NCBI RefSeq assembly: GCF_018777385.1
Contig: NZ_JAFJYB010000004.1
Span: 310,001 to 374,000, forward strand
Source: Candidatus Symbiopectobacterium endolongispinus
GTDB taxonomy: Bacteria; Pseudomonadota; Gammaproteobacteria; Enterobacterales; Enterobacteriaceae
DNA: 64,000 nucleotides
Direction: 5' to 3'
Shown here: positions 18,531 to 28,214 of the stretch, in pieces
Layout: each line of letters opens with the position of its first letter
How positions within the stretch are numbered: the first letter of the stretch is position 1
Made by a program: the position numbers and the translations under genes
Notes under the pieces: model-generated
Databases searched by the model: none
What the model saw: only the letters and a program-made list of their open reading frames with translations
What the model was told of the DNA's origin: nothing

Positions 18531-18650
18531 GTTTTTTCTGGTAGGATTTTCTGGTGCCTTGGCGCGCTGAGGGTTGGGTAAAATCATCGACAGGTTCGCC
18601 TTGATCTGTCGCCGTCAGGCGATAAAATAGAGTTAGTCGATGAACAGAAT

Positions 18651-18677
18651 GAACTCTTGGCATACGACATAGTCAAA
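18651..18677 (+). promoter_or_regulatory. possible sigma-E promoter of rpoH
   Basis: GAACTC and GTCAAA with 15 bases between them lie about 105 bases before the rpoH start, similar in layout to the sigma-E-dependent P3 promoter of E. coli rpoH (GAACTT/TCTGA). Matches are partial. Confidence 0.35.
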
Positions 18678-18780
18678 GGTTCTGTGCCGGAGCGGCATTT
18701 AAGGTTCATCGGTTTTGTTGTACTTAATGTGAGGTTTAACGTTGTATTTTATTCACTCACGCTAATTGAAGAGGGGTCGA

Positions 18781-19638
18781 ATGACCAAAGATATGCAAAC
18801 TTTCACCTTAGTTCCCCAGGGCAGTCTGGAAGGGTATATTCGTGCCGCCAACGCCTATCCGATGCTGACGGCGGAGGAAGAGCGGGCACTAGCTGAACGG
18901 CTGCATTACGAGGGCGATCTGGAATCGGCGAAAGCGTTGATCCTATCGCATCTGCGCTTTGTGATTCACGTAGCCCGTACTTATGCTGGTTACGGATTGC
19001 CACAGGCAGACCTGATTCAAGAAGGCAATATCGGCCTGATGAAAGCGGTGCGCCGCTTCAACCCGGAAATGGGTGTGCGTCTGGTGTCCTTTGCTGTGCA
19101 CTGGATCAAAGCCGAAATTCACGAATATGTGTTGCGTAACTGGCGTATCGTCAAGGTTGTGACCACCAAAGCGCAGCGCAAGCTGTTCTTTAACCTGCGT
19201 AAGACTAAACAGCGTCTGGGCTGGTTTAATCAGGACGAAGTAGAACTGGTGGCCCGTGAATTGGGTGTCACCAGCAAAGATGTGCGCGAGATGGAATCGC
19301 GTATGGCCGCGCAAGACATGACGTTCGATCCCACTCCGGATGACGAATCGCACGATGGCCAAGCGATGGCACCCATGCTCTATCTTCAGGATAAATCTTC
19401 TGATTTTGCCTATGGCATCGAAGAAGATAACTGGGATAACCACGCAGCGGACAAGCTTGCCTACGCGTTGGAAGGGCTGGATGAACGCAGCCAGCATATT
19501 ATCCGGGCGCGCTGGTTGGATGATGACAATAAATCCACCTTGCAAGAACTGGCCGATCAATACGGCGTGTCCGCAGAACGTGTGAGTCAGTTAGAGAAAA
19601 ACGCCATGAAGAAACTGCGGGCAGCGATTGAAGCTTGA
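18781..19638 (+). CDS. rpoH: heat-shock sigma factor RpoH (sigma-32)
   Basis: A 285-residue group 3 sigma-70 factor for heat-shock genes. It has region 1.2/2 from about residue 18, the core-binding and -10 block [20 protein letters not shown], the RpoH box [18 protein letters not shown] near 130-147, and region 4.2 at the end ([17 protein letters not shown]). Start ATG 18781 follows GAGGGG. One odd point is [14 protein letters not shown] at 267-280: the Arg of the usual RVRQLE is Ser269 (AGT at 19585-19587). That Arg is conserved across sigma-70 recognition helices. The gene is otherwise complete and stands alone with its own terminator. Confidence 0.95.
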   Translation: MTKDMQTFTLVPQGSLEGYIRAANAYPMLTAEEERALAERLHYEGDLESAKALILSHLRFVIHVARTYAGYGLPQADLIQEGNIGLMKAVRRFNPEMGVRLVSFAVHWIKAEIHEYVLRNWRIVKVVTTKAQRKLFFNLRKTKQRLGWFNQDEVELVARELGVTSKDVREMESRMAAQDMTFDPTPDDESHDGQAMAPMLYLQDKSSDFAYGIEEDNWDNHAADKLAYALEGLDERSQHIIRARWLDDDNKSTLQELADQYGVSAERVSQLEKNAMKKLRAAIEA

Positions 19639-19661
19639 TGACAGTACTTATTCAGATAGTG

Positions 19662-19689
19662 AAAAGGCCAACGTATGTTGGCCTTTTTT
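19662..19689 (+). terminator. rpoH terminator
   Basis: AAAAGGCCAAC-gtat-GTTGGCCTTTTTT: an 8-bp GC-rich stem followed by six Ts, 24 bases after the rpoH stop. Confidence 0.93.
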
Positions 19690-19722
19690 GTCGCGCATAT
19701 TGAAGGATAAGTAGAGGGAATA

Positions 19723-20543
19723 TTAGTCAGAGTAAGATGTGATTTCATCCTTGATTTCCTGAGGTATAAATAATACGGTTTCTGTTGTTATTGAATGGTA
19801 TTCTTTCTTTAAATGAAAATACTCACCATGCGTTTTTGACATCATATACATGAAATAAAAGTCGTTTAATTTTTTTATATTCAATGCGAGTATTTCATAA
19901 TCTTTCTCATCAACTCTTTTCGTCAATATATCATTGAAAATAAATTCAGCCACCCTTGCGTTAGTAATGCTATTACCAACACTTTCGGTAATGCCTATGT
20001 CATATTGATTACTATATTGAAACTCAGAGGGTAAAAAATTTTTTCAAGCAGTGTTTCTTTATATATCAACTGAATAAGGGAATTTTGTATGCAATATGAC
20101 CATCTTAACTCAATGTGTTCTTGTTCAATATATTGTTTGCGTGCCTCATCATGGGTGATCATATAATGGTGTGATGACATAAGGTTTAGTATGTCTTTGT
20201 ATATGTTTGATGCGTTACTGAACAGCCCCCATGTTGTATATCCAGTTCCGATGATGTTCATTGCATATTTTATAATGAGGATTTGCAAGTATTCTATATC
20301 TTCTTTTTTTGGTCTTTTTTTTGTAAGGTATACTCATCCAGGCATCGTTTAATGTTTTTAAATGTTCAGTTTTAACTGAGGGTTCATCATTCAACCTATT
20401 TATTTGTGCATCACAAAGATCTTTTTTCTGATAGATCTCATTTTCTATTTTTAGTAAATCAGAATTGTATTCTGATACATTAGTAATCGATTTTTCTTGG
20501 TTATAATATGATGGGTAAACATTTGATAATGTTATTTTCATTT
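19723..20543 (-). pseudogene. AT-rich orphan gene of unknown function, two frameshifts
   Basis: A likely gene of about 270 codons reads on the minus strand from ATG 20543, which follows AGGGGGAAA. It opens MKITLSNVYPSYYNQEKSIT, runs to SIPYKKK, then changes frame in the A-runs at about 20304-20321. It continues KKEDIEYLQILIIKYAMNII, then YTTWGLFSNASNIYKDI, and changes frame again in the A6T6 tract near 20040. It ends with FLPSEFQYSNQYD and a hydrophilic C-terminus to 19723. Base composition is far richer in A+T than the neighbours, suggesting acquisition by transfer. I recognise no family. Helix-rich, Tyr/Asn/Lys-rich sequence and no signal peptide are all that can be seen. Confidence 0.6.
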
Positions 20544-20900
20544 TCCCCCTGATGTAAATGTACTTATTAGTGTCTATTGTCATTTAATTGTTTTAAAATT
20601 TCATACATAATGAAATTTTTTCACGGTATTTATTATAAATATATCAATTTTAATGGTGTTCTAACGAGCTTTACATGATGGGAACTACAATAAGATTTGT
20701 TAACTAGGGAAGTGGGGATATATCGTCATCCGTACCCTAGGCTAACGGATGAGGTGTTTTATCGCGTAGTCGAAAAATGAGTCGTATCAGATGGTATTAT
20801 TAAGAGGCCAATAGATTTACCTAGCGCTACGATAGGTAGCGCGTGGGTTATGCATGAATCCATCACTATTTCTGGTAGGGCTCCTGCCGTTTGTTAGCGG
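20544..20900. other. 357-base gap between the AT-rich gene and panM
   Basis: The AT-rich composition continues to about 20700, then returns to the local average. A few short inverted stretches are present (CCTAGGCTAACGGATGAGG region), but no gene or known motif was recognised. Confidence 0.35.
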
Positions 20901-21302
20901 TTAACTTAGGGTGTAGAGCCACCCTCCTGATACCGGGAAGAATCCACAACTTTCCATAAAGCGGTCCAGCACGACTTCATTAACGCCAGCATGATCTGCT
21001 GTTGTCAGCCAAAATTCTTTCACGCCCGGTAACTGGCGCACCACTTCCTGAATCAGGTGCAGGCCAACGCCACGGCGGCGCGTCGCTTCTCTGACCATCA
21101 GATCATCGAGTTCCGCGTATTCGCCATCAATTTCCACCATCACCGCTGCCAGCAAGCGGCCATTGAAGCGTGACGCGAACAGGCGCTGGTGCAGATCAAG
21201 ACTCTGTTCCAGCAGGTCGAGATTATGGTGGGGCCAAATCTTGGCGAGATCAATTCTATCCTGGTCGCTGAATAACGAGAGACATTCGACGGCGAGCTTC
21301 AT
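20901..21302 (-). CDS. panM: PanD maturation factor PanM (PanZ)
   Basis: A 133-residue GNAT-fold protein that triggers self-cleavage of pro-PanD (aspartate decarboxylase) and, with CoA bound, feeds back on pantothenate synthesis. The start matches E. coli (MKLAVECLSLFSDQDRIDLA against MKLTIIRLEKFSDQDRIDL). The acetyl-CoA binding loop is present as REATRRRGVGLHLIQEV, near residues 73-89. GAGAGGG precedes the start. It is slightly longer than the 127-residue E. coli protein, in the segment EFWLTTADHAGVNE. Position between rpoH and livK fits E. coli, and no lesion is seen. Confidence 0.9.
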   Translation of the reverse strand: MKLAVECLSLFSDQDRIDLAKIWPHHNLDLLEQSLDLHQRLFASRFNGRLLAAVMVEIDGEYAELDDLMVREATRRRGVGLHLIQEVVRQLPGVKEFWLTTADHAGVNEVVLDRFMESCGFFPVSGGWLYTLS

Positions 21303-21460
21303 TTCGATAACCCTCTCAATGCGTTTGCATAAAGCATAGCTGTAGCCTAAAGCATAATGTAGTAGCGATGTAGATAAACAGTTGTGTAAGTTTTTCTTTA
21401 CGGTTAATAGGGGAAAATGTTTTCCTCGCCGATAATTTTTCGAGTATTGAGTTGCCCATT

Positions 21461-21500
21461 GCCGTATAAAGCCGTATAAAGCCGTATAAAGCCGTATAAC
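21461..21500 (+). repeat. GCCGTATAAA decamer x4
   Basis: Three perfect copies of GCCGTATAAA and a fourth ending in C instead of A, head to tail. The 10-bp unit places one TATAAA element on each helical turn. Confidence 0.95.
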
Positions 21501-21627
21501 TGATTATGTATAAAATAAATAGTGGCTTATAAGGCTGGTATTTTATGCTGTTTACACCGCTTATTTCTGATTGCGAGAGTTGATTTGCAGCATAAAATTC
21601 CTATTTAATGACATGAAAAATAACGCC

Positions 21628-21651
21628 TTATTAGCTAAGTATAGCTAATAA
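21628..21651. promoter_or_regulatory. perfect palindrome upstream of livK
   Basis: TTATTAGCTA-agta-TAGCTAATAA has 10-bp perfect arms and lies 99 bases before the livK start. It could be an operator or, with the following AAAA, an mRNA hairpin. The regulator is unknown. Confidence 0.5.
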
Positions 21652-21749
21652 AAAGCCTAACCTGTTCTTACTTATAAGAAAAAGATTGAGTACGGCGGGT
21701 TGATACAGGTTTGCAGGCGAACTCCATAACGACAGATAGGGTGAATCGA

Positions 21750-22843
21750 ATGAAAGTAGCTAAAGGTAAAGTCGTACTGTTAGGGTGTATGGCCACAGCG
21801 TTCGCACACATGGCCCATGCAGAAGACATCAAGGTTGCCGTTGTCGGTGCCATGTCCGGCCCGGTTGCAAAGTACGGCGACATGGAATTTATCGGTGCGC
21901 GTCAGGCGATTGCTGACATCAACGCCAAAGGTGGCGTGAAGGGTAATAAACTGGTTGCCGTGTAATATGACGATGCCTGTGACCCGAAACAGGCCGTTGC
22001 CGTTGCCAACAAAGTGATTAACGATGGCATTCGTTACGTGATTGGTCACCTGTGCTCCTCTTCTACCCAGCCGGCCTCTGATATCTATGAAGACGAAGGC
22101 GTGCCGATGATTACGCCAGCGGCGACTGCACCGGATCTGACTACCGGTGGTTACAAACTGGTGCTGCGTACCACCGGTCTGGATTCCGATCAGGGCCCGA
22201 CCGCCGCTAACTACATCGTGAATACCATCAAACCGCAGCGTATCGCTGTGGTACACAACAAACAGCAGTACGGTGAAGGTTTGGCGCGCTCTGTTCAGGA
22301 CAGCCTAAAAAAAGCGGGTGCCAACGTGGTACTGTTTGAAGATGTAACCGCTGGGGACAAAGATTTCTCCACGCTGGTGGCGCGTTTGAAGAAAGAGAAC
22401 GTGGATTTCGTCTACTTTGGCGGCTACTACCCGGAAATGGGCCAGATTCTGCGTCAGGCACGCCAGGCTGGGTTGACCACCAAATTCATGGGTCCAACTC
22501 CTCACTGCCCAACATCGCGGGCGCGGCGTCTGAAGGCATGCTGGTAACCCTGCCGAAACGTTATGACCAGGTTCCTGCTAACCAGCCGATCGTGGATTCA
22601 CTGAAAGCGAAAAAACTGGATCCGACCGGGCCGTTCGTCTGGACTACCTACGCCGCGTTGCAGTCTCTGACTACCGCGATGGAGCGCAGCGGTACAGAAC
22701 CGGAAGCTATCGCAAAAGACCTGAAAGCCAACACCGTGGAGACCGTAATGGGTCCGTTGAGCTGGGATACAAAAGGTGACCTGAAAGGGTTTGAGTTTGG
22801 CGTATTCGAGTGGCGTGCAGACGGCACTTCTAGCGCAAAATAA
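21750..22843 (+). pseudogene. livK: leucine-binding periplasmic protein LivK, disrupted
   Basis: LivK/LivJ proteins bind branched-chain amino acids in the periplasm for the LivHMGF transporter. The signal peptide ([20 protein letters not shown], then MAHA) and mature start [20 protein letters not shown] are typical. An in-frame TAA at 21963-21965 replaces the Glu codon of V-E-Y-D-D-A. Further on FMGP is followed directly by the out-of-frame remainder: about 13 bases that should encode EGVGN are missing at about 22496, shifting the frame to the end ([19 protein letters not shown]). Two independent lesions make this a pseudogene. Confidence 0.92.
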
Positions 22844-22876
22844 TCGCTGCCGCCCACTCAGTTCCTGAACACCGAT

Positions 22877-22904
22877 GCCCCCCACCGCCTTCAGGCCGTG
22901 GGGC
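22877..22904 (+). terminator. stem-loop between livK and livHM
   Basis: GCCCC-CAC and GTGGGGC arms around a smaller CGCC..GGCC stem form a GC-rich hairpin followed by AAAATCTTAAGG. It may attenuate or protect the livK mRNA, since the binding protein is normally made in excess of the permease. Confidence 0.5.
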
Positions 22905-22943
22905 AAAATCTTAAGGTGTAAAGGTTAATTCTAAGGTAAAGGT

Positions 22944-24956
22944 ATGTCCGAGCAGTTCCTCTATTTCCTTAAGCAAATGTTCAACGGCGTGACGTTGGGC
23001 AGCACTTATGCGCTGATTGCCATTGGCTACACCATGGTTTACGGCATTATCGGCATGATTAACTTCGCCCACGGCGAAGTCTACATGATCGGTAGCTATT
23101 TCTCTTTTATCGTTATCGCTGCACTGATGATGATGGGTATCGACGTCAGTTGGGTGTTGATCGGTGCCGGATTTATCGCGGCCATTGTGATCGCCAGTGC
23201 TTACGGCTGGAGCATCGAACGGGTGGCCTATAAACCGGTGCGTAATTCCAAGCGCCTTATTGCGCTGATTTCCGCCATCTGGATGTCCATCTTTCTGCAA
23301 AATTACGTCAGTCTGACGCAAGGTTCGCGCGATGTAGCGCTGGTGCATGGTCAACTGGTTGTCGGGGAAAGCAATGGCTTTGCCGCCACCATTACTACCA
23401 TGCAGGTGACCATCTGGGTTATCACCTTCATCACCATGCTGGCACTAACCACCTTTATTCGCTATTCCCGCATGGGGCGCGCCTGCCGTGCCTGTGCGGA
23501 AGACCTGAAAATGGCCAGCCTGTTGGGCATCAGCACTGGCCGCGTGATCTCGCCGACCTTTGTGATCGGCGCGGCGATGGCGGCGGTTGCTGGCGTGTTG
23601 CTGGGCCAGTTCTATGGCGTGATCAACCCCTACATAGGTTTTATGGCGGGCATGAAAGCCTTTACCGCCGCGGTGTTAGGCGGGATCGGCAGCATTCCGG
23701 GCGCCATGATTGGTGGTCTGGTGCTGGGGGTGGCGGCGTTCCTCATGGGAATGCAACTGGGGCTTGATGACACCACGTTGGTAGTGCGCGGGGCAGATGC
23801 CGTGCGCTGGAACCTGATCGGCGTTGGCTGTGTGGTGGTGGTGTTCTTCCAACTGCTGCGCCCCTTCTTCCAAAGTGGAATGTGCAAACTGTCGGGCGGC
23901 GGCTCCTCACTGGCACTTCCGAGCTTTGACGGTAGCACGCCGCGTCAAAAAGTGCTGGCGGTGGCGCTGATTATTGCTGCGGTGGTCTGGCCGTTTTTGG
24001 TGTCGCGCGGTTCGGTGGATATCGCCACGCTGACGCTGATCTACGTCATGCTGGGCCTGGGCCTGAATGTTGTCGTTGGGCTGTCTGGTTTGCTGGTGCT
24101 GGGCTACGGCGGCTTCTACGCCATTGGCGCTTATACCTACGCGTTGCTGAACCACTACTACGGGCTGGGCTTCTGGCAGAGCCTGCCGCTGGAGGGTATC
24201 GCTGCTGGGTTGTCCGGTTTCCTGCTCGGTTTCCCGGTGTTGCGCCTGCGCGGTGACTATCTGGCGATTGTGCCGCTCGGTTTCGGTGAAATCGTGCGTA
24301 TTCTGCTGCTCAACAACACCGAATTTACCGGTGGCCCTAACGGCATCAGCCAGATTCCTAAACCTACCTTCTTTGGGCTGGAGTTCAGCCGCCGCGTCAG
24401 CGAAGGCGGTTGGGGCACTTTCCACGACATGTTTGGCCTGAAGTATGACCCCAGCGATCGTATCACTTTCCTTTATCTGGTGGCGCTGCTGCCGGTTATC
24501 GCAACTCTGTTTGTCATCAATCGTTTACTGCGTATGCCGTTGGGGCGTGCCTGGGAAGCGCTACGTGACGATGAGATTGCCTGTCGTTCGTTAGGATTAA
24601 GCCCAACCCGTATCAAGCTGACAGCGTTTACCATCAGTGCGGCGTTTGCCGGTTTCGCTGGCACGTTGTTTGCCGCGCGTCAGGGGTTTGTCAGTCCGGA
24701 ATCCTTTACCTTTGCTGAATCGGCGTTCGTGCTCGCCATTGTGGTGTTAGGCGGTATGGGCTCTCAGTTTGCGGTGGTCCTCGCGGCCATTCTGCTGGTG
24801 GTATCGCGTGAATTGATGCGCGATCTGAATGAGTACAGCATGCTGCTGCTGGGAGCTCTGATGGTGCTGATGATGATTTGGCGTCCGCAAGGGCTGTTGC
24901 CGATGAAGCGCCCAGAGATGAAGCTGAAGGTTGAGAAGAAGGAAGAACAGGCATGA
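22944..24956 (+). CDS. livH: LivH-LivM fusion permease produced by an in-frame deletion
   Basis: LivH and LivM are the two inner-membrane permeases of the high-affinity branched-chain amino acid ABC transporter. Here one 670-residue frame covers both. Residues 1 to about 262 are LivH ([20 protein letters not shown] to [10 protein letters not shown]). From about 263 the sequence is LivM ([12 protein letters not shown] to the natural C-terminus [15 protein letters not shown]). The last 45 or so residues of LivH, the intergenic region and the first 20 or so of LivM are missing. The junction lies near 23730. The LivM loop [13 protein letters not shown] and the EAA-like loops are intact. Whether the fusion folds is unknown; the binding protein and ATPase genes are broken, so transport is unlikely. 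Confidence 0.88.
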   Translation: MSEQFLYFLKQMFNGVTLGSTYALIAIGYTMVYGIIGMINFAHGEVYMIGSYFSFIVIAALMMMGIDVSWVLIGAGFIAAIVIASAYGWSIERVAYKPVRNSKRLIALISAIWMSIFLQNYVSLTQGSRDVALVHGQLVVGESNGFAATITTMQVTIWVITFITMLALTTFIRYSRMGRACRACAEDLKMASLLGISTGRVISPTFVIGAAMAAVAGVLLGQFYGVINPYIGFMAGMKAFTAAVLGGIGSIPGAMIGGLVLGVAAFLMGMQLGLDDTTLVVRGADAVRWNLIGVGCVVVVFFQLLRPFFQSGMCKLSGGGSSLALPSFDGSTPRQKVLAVALIIAAVVWPFLVSRGSVDIATLTLIYVMLGLGLNVVVGLSGLLVLGYGGFYAIGAYTYALLNHYYGLGFWQSLPLEGIAAGLSGFLLGFPVLRLRGDYLAIVPLGFGEIVRILLLNNTEFTGGPNGISQIPKPTFFGLEFSRRVSEGGWGTFHDMFGLKYDPSDRITFLYLVALLPVIATLFVINRLLRMPLGRAWEALRDDEIACRSLGLSPTRIKLTAFTISAAFAGFAGTLFAARQGFVSPESFTFAESAFVLAIVVLGGMGSQFAVVLAAILLVVSRELMRDLNEYSMLLLGALMVLMMIWRPQGLLPMKRPEMKLKVEKKEEQA

Positions 24957-25655
24957 GTACGCAACCATTATTATCGGTTCGTGGCCTGACCATGCGCTTT
25001 GGCGGTTTGCTGGCGGTCAACAATGTGGAACTGGACCTGAATCAGGGCGAAATCGTCTCTCTGATTGGTCCGAAGGGCGCGGGTAAAACCACGCTGCTCG
25101 GCACCGCGTGCGACGGCGGGTTCCATCATTTATGAGGGAAAAGACATCACCCAGTGGCAAACGGCGCAGATTGTGCGTGAAGCCATCGCCATTGTGCCGG
25201 AAGGTCGCCGCGTGTTTTCACGCATGACGGTGGAAGAGAATCTGGCGATGGGCGGCTTCTTTGCTGACAAAGAGCAGTATCAGTCGCGTATTGCGCTGGT
25301 ATACGATCTGTTCCCGCGTCTGTATGAGCGCCGCGCGCAGCGTTCCGGCACCATGTCCGGCGGTGAGCAGCAGATGCTGGTCATCGGACGTGCCTTGATG
25401 AGCCAACCGCGTTTGCTGCTGCTGGACGAGCCCTCTCTGGGGTTAGCGCCGATTATTATTTTGCAGATTTTTGATACTATCGCTCAACTGCGCGAAGAAG
25501 GGATGACCATCTTCCTGGTCGAGCAGAATGCGAATCAGGCGCTGAAATTGGCGGATCGTGGTTATGTGCTGGAGAATGGTCGGGTAGTATTGGAAGATAC
25601 GGGTGCCGCCTTGCTGGCAAATGAAGCTGTGCGTTCTGCCTATCTCGGTGGATAA
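24953..25655 (+). pseudogene. livG: LivG/LivF ATPase hybrid, frameshifted
   Basis: LivG and LivF are the two ATPases of the Liv transporter. The gene starts as LivG ([20 protein letters not shown], then [18 protein letters not shown], with Lys where Asn is usual in GPNGAGKTT). Straight after the Walker A motif it becomes LivF: LLGT, then in another frame [20 protein letters not shown], the MSGGEQQMLVIGRAL signature, LLLDEPSLGL and the natural end SAYLGG. The rest of livG and the first part of livF are lost, most simply by recombination between their near-identical Walker A coding stretches. About 14 further bases are missing just downstream, causing the frameshift. Confidence 0.88.
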
Positions 25656-25704
25656 CCATGCTGTCTGAACGACCATTATTGCGCGACAATCGTCGCGTCT
25701 GGGT

Positions 25705-25724
25705 GGGCCAGCATTGTCTGGCCC
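25705..25724 (+). terminator. stem-loop after livF
   Basis: GGGCCAG-cattgt-CTGGCCC is a 7-bp perfect stem 50 bases after the livF stop. It lacks a T-run, so it is only a probable transcript end. Confidence 0.45.
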
Positions 25725-25750
25725 ATCGTGTTATCTGATGAATCAAGAGA

Positions 25751-26862
25751 ATGAAAATGGCAACTGAAGGATTACTGTCTCAGCGTATGGCGAGACTGAA
25801 AAGCTCGGCGATTCGGGAATTATTGAAACACAGCAAGATGGATCATGTGATTTCTCTGGCTGGGGGAATTCATTCAGATGCCTTGTTCGATTTTGAGGGA
25901 TTAAACCAGGCGACCCAGCGTGCGATTACCGAACAGCCGAAAAACGCGTTTCAGTATGGTTTGACGGAAGGCAGCGATACGCTGCGTGTGCGTATTGCTG
26001 AACTGTGCGCGCTGCGCGGTATGAAAACCCACGCTGACGACATGGTGGTCACGGCTGGCTCGCAGCAGGCGTTGGAACTGGCGGAAGCGCGCGTGATGTC
26101 GGTCGCGTCCGACAAAGACGGCATGGTGGTGGACGAGTTGGAAACCCTGCTGCACACCCAGCGCATTAAAGCGGTGTATCTGGTGCCGAACTTTGGTAAT
26201 CAGAGCGGGTGGTACTGAATGAAGCGCGTCGTCGCCAGTTGATTACGCTCGCCGATCGCTACGGCTTTGTGATTATTGAAGATGACCCCTACGGAGAACT
26301 GCGTTTCACCGACGAGCGCAACCAGACGCTGTTCCAGCTTGGGCAAGAGATGCTGGGCCACAACGATGCGGTGATCTACACCTCGACGTTCTCAAAAATT
26401 CTGGCACCGGGCCTGCGCCTCGGCTGGGACATCCTGCCGCAGTGGTTGCTGCATAAAGTGGCGATCATCAAGCAGGTGGCGGATTTGCATGCCAGCTCGC
26501 TGTCGCAAACCATCGCGGAATACTATCTGGCGTCGGGGCGTTTACCGACCCAAATCGACAAGATTCGCGAAGCCTACAAGCATAAAGGTGAACTGCTGGG
26601 ATCGCTGATTGAACAAGAGTTGGGCGACGTGATGACCTTCAACAAACCCAAAGGCGGCATGTTCCTGTGGGCGCGCTTCCGCGAGCCGTTCAACACCACA
26701 CAGTGGCTGGAAAAAACACTGTAACAGGGTGTGGTGTTCGTGCCGGGTGAGTTCTTCTTCCCGGAACGCCCTGATTACGCCACGCTGCGTTTCTCGTTTG
26801 CTACCGCAACGGATGAGAAGATGCACGAGGCGGTTGCTCGCCTGAAACGCGCGCTAAGTTGA
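25751..26862 (+). pseudogene. PLP-dependent 2-aminoadipate/aromatic-type aminotransferase, disrupted
   Basis: The product resembles class I/II aminotransferases of the LysN/MocR-like group (cytosolic, PLP-dependent). Recognisable blocks are VISLAGGIHSDALFD, QYGLTEGSDTLRVRIA, VVTAGSQQALEL, IIEDDPYGELRF and TSTFSKILAPGLRLGW with the PLP lysine in SK. Lesions are an in-frame jump from QQALEL to AEARVMSV that drops about 27 residues, a frameshift at about 26205 (PNFGN-QSGWY), and TAA in place of a Gln codon at 26722-26724 before GVVFVPGEFFFPER. The natural end KRALS with TGA lies at 26860-26862. Three lesions make the gene non-functional. Confidence 0.88.
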
Positions 26863-26874
26863 GTGGTGTACCAA

Positions 26875-26898
26875 AACCGCTGCCTGTGGGCAGCGGTT
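26875..26898. terminator. terminator shared by the aminotransferase and the LysR gene
   Basis: AACCGCTGCC-tgtg-GGCAGCGGTT is a perfect 10-bp stem between converging genes, with AAAA on the left that gives T residues for the minus strand. Confidence 0.75.
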
Positions 26899-26920
26899 GC
26901 CTCCTAGGTTAAACCGCGCG

Positions 26921-27834
26921 TCAGCACAGTTGCCGAATCAGATGCGGCAGTTCCTGACTGACGATCTCCAGCAGGGTATCGCGCGCTGCGTCTGGCGCAT
27001 TTCCTACCCACGCCACCGCCAGCGGTAAGGCAGTAAACGCCCCCTCGCCATGATCGATAGCCACAAAACGCACGTGCTGGGTTGCCATGCGCGCTGCCCA
27101 GCGCGGCATGATGGCTCCGCCCACTTCGCTTGCCACCATGCTGAGAATGGTCTGTTTTTCATCGACGAGCTGCACAATATGGGGTTTAAGCCCGGCCTGA
27201 TAGAACAGCTTGATGGCGACATCGTGGCTGTGCGGACGTGCGCGGCGTGCCGGTACGATAAGCGGCAGCGTGGCGATATCCTTGATGGTTACGCTATGGC
27301 GCGTCGCTAACTGATGGTGTTCGGCGATGGCGAGCACCACATTTTCGTAGAGCAGAAAGCGGGTGGTGAGTTGCGGATCGCTCTCTTTCAGCGGGCGGAT
27401 AAATGCCATATCCAGTTGGCCGGATTTCAACTTGGGCAGCAGTTGCGCGGTTTTGTTTTCATCAATGCGCACATCTACGTCGGGACAGGCGTGACGAAAT
27501 GTGGGTAGCAGATGAGGCACTAGCGCAATCGCTGCGCTGTCGATGGCCACAATGCGCAATGTGCGTGCCTGAAGGCGTCCCTGACGGCGAAAGTGGACTC
27601 CCAGCACATCCACGTCAGCCACGATTTTCTTCCCTTCTTCCAACAGTTTGTGGCCGTGTGCCGTAAGCGCCACGTTGCGTGTGGAACGTACGAACAGACG
27701 CACGTTGAGGCTCTCTTCCAACAGGCGGATATGGCGTCCGGGGCGGAGGGCAACATATCGAGCTGCTGGGCTGCGCGGCCGAAATGTAGTGCGTCTGCCA
27801 CCGCGATAAAGCAGCGCAACTGGCGGAGTTCCAT
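26921..27834 (-). pseudogene. LysR-family transcriptional regulator, frameshifted
   Basis: A LysR-type regulator of about 304 residues. The helix-turn-helix starts [20 protein letters not shown] at 27834. Near 27750 one base is missing within the DNA-binding helix, so the frame changes before [20 protein letters not shown]. The effector domain ([20 protein letters not shown] and onward) then stays open to 26921. It is divergent from an MFS transporter gene, the usual layout for a LysR regulator and its target, so it probably controlled that transporter. With the wing of the DNA-binding domain out of frame it should be inactive. Confidence 0.85.
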
Positions 27835-28214
27835 GGGCGACCCTCAGTAGTAGGTAGAGCGAGCGCGTAGATAATAGCGCCGTTTTCAGCCTGAACAAGC
27901 GGTGAAAAAATGCTCATGTTGTTGGCGGTGATCCCTATCACAGAACCGCAAGGCGTAAAATGGGTGTGATTGTTGATTACATGTATCTTAAATGTTTGTT
28001 TTTATCGCTTTCCCACATTAAAAATAGGTGAATATTGATCGCCATCATCGAATTCAACGCCACCCTGGTGACGCCGCTGGATTATGCAAAATTTTTATAT
28101 AATCCCAGGTGAATGATCCCGCCAATGTTCTGACGCATAGTCTGACCAGAAATAACGTGTATTAACCAGCCTTATTATTTTTTCTACTCTTACCCTATTA
28201 TTCTGGAATGCATA
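27835..28214. promoter_or_regulatory. 380-base divergent region LysR-MFS
   Basis: Control region of a divergent regulator/transporter pair, where a LysR site would be expected. A TATAAT at 28098-28103 has no matching -35 element at the right distance. No clear T-N11-A operator could be singled out by eye. Confidence 0.35.

Larger units (their letters stand above)
21303..21749. promoter_or_regulatory. 447-base panM-livK intergenic region
   Basis: A long AT-rich control region between divergent panM and livK. It holds the decamer array (21461-21500) and the perfect palindrome (21628-21651) listed separately. In E. coli liv genes are repressed through Lrp, but I cannot point to a clear Lrp site here. 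Confidence 0.4.

Noticed and set aside
19723-20583. Three separate small genes in the AT-rich region
   Set aside because: The three ORFs join through frame changes in A/T runs, with one start and ribosome-binding site, so one disrupted gene is simpler.
28098-28103. TATAAT as -10 of the MFS transporter promoter
   Set aside because: No -35-like hexamer 16-18 bases upstream, and the region is AT-rich, so the match can be chance.
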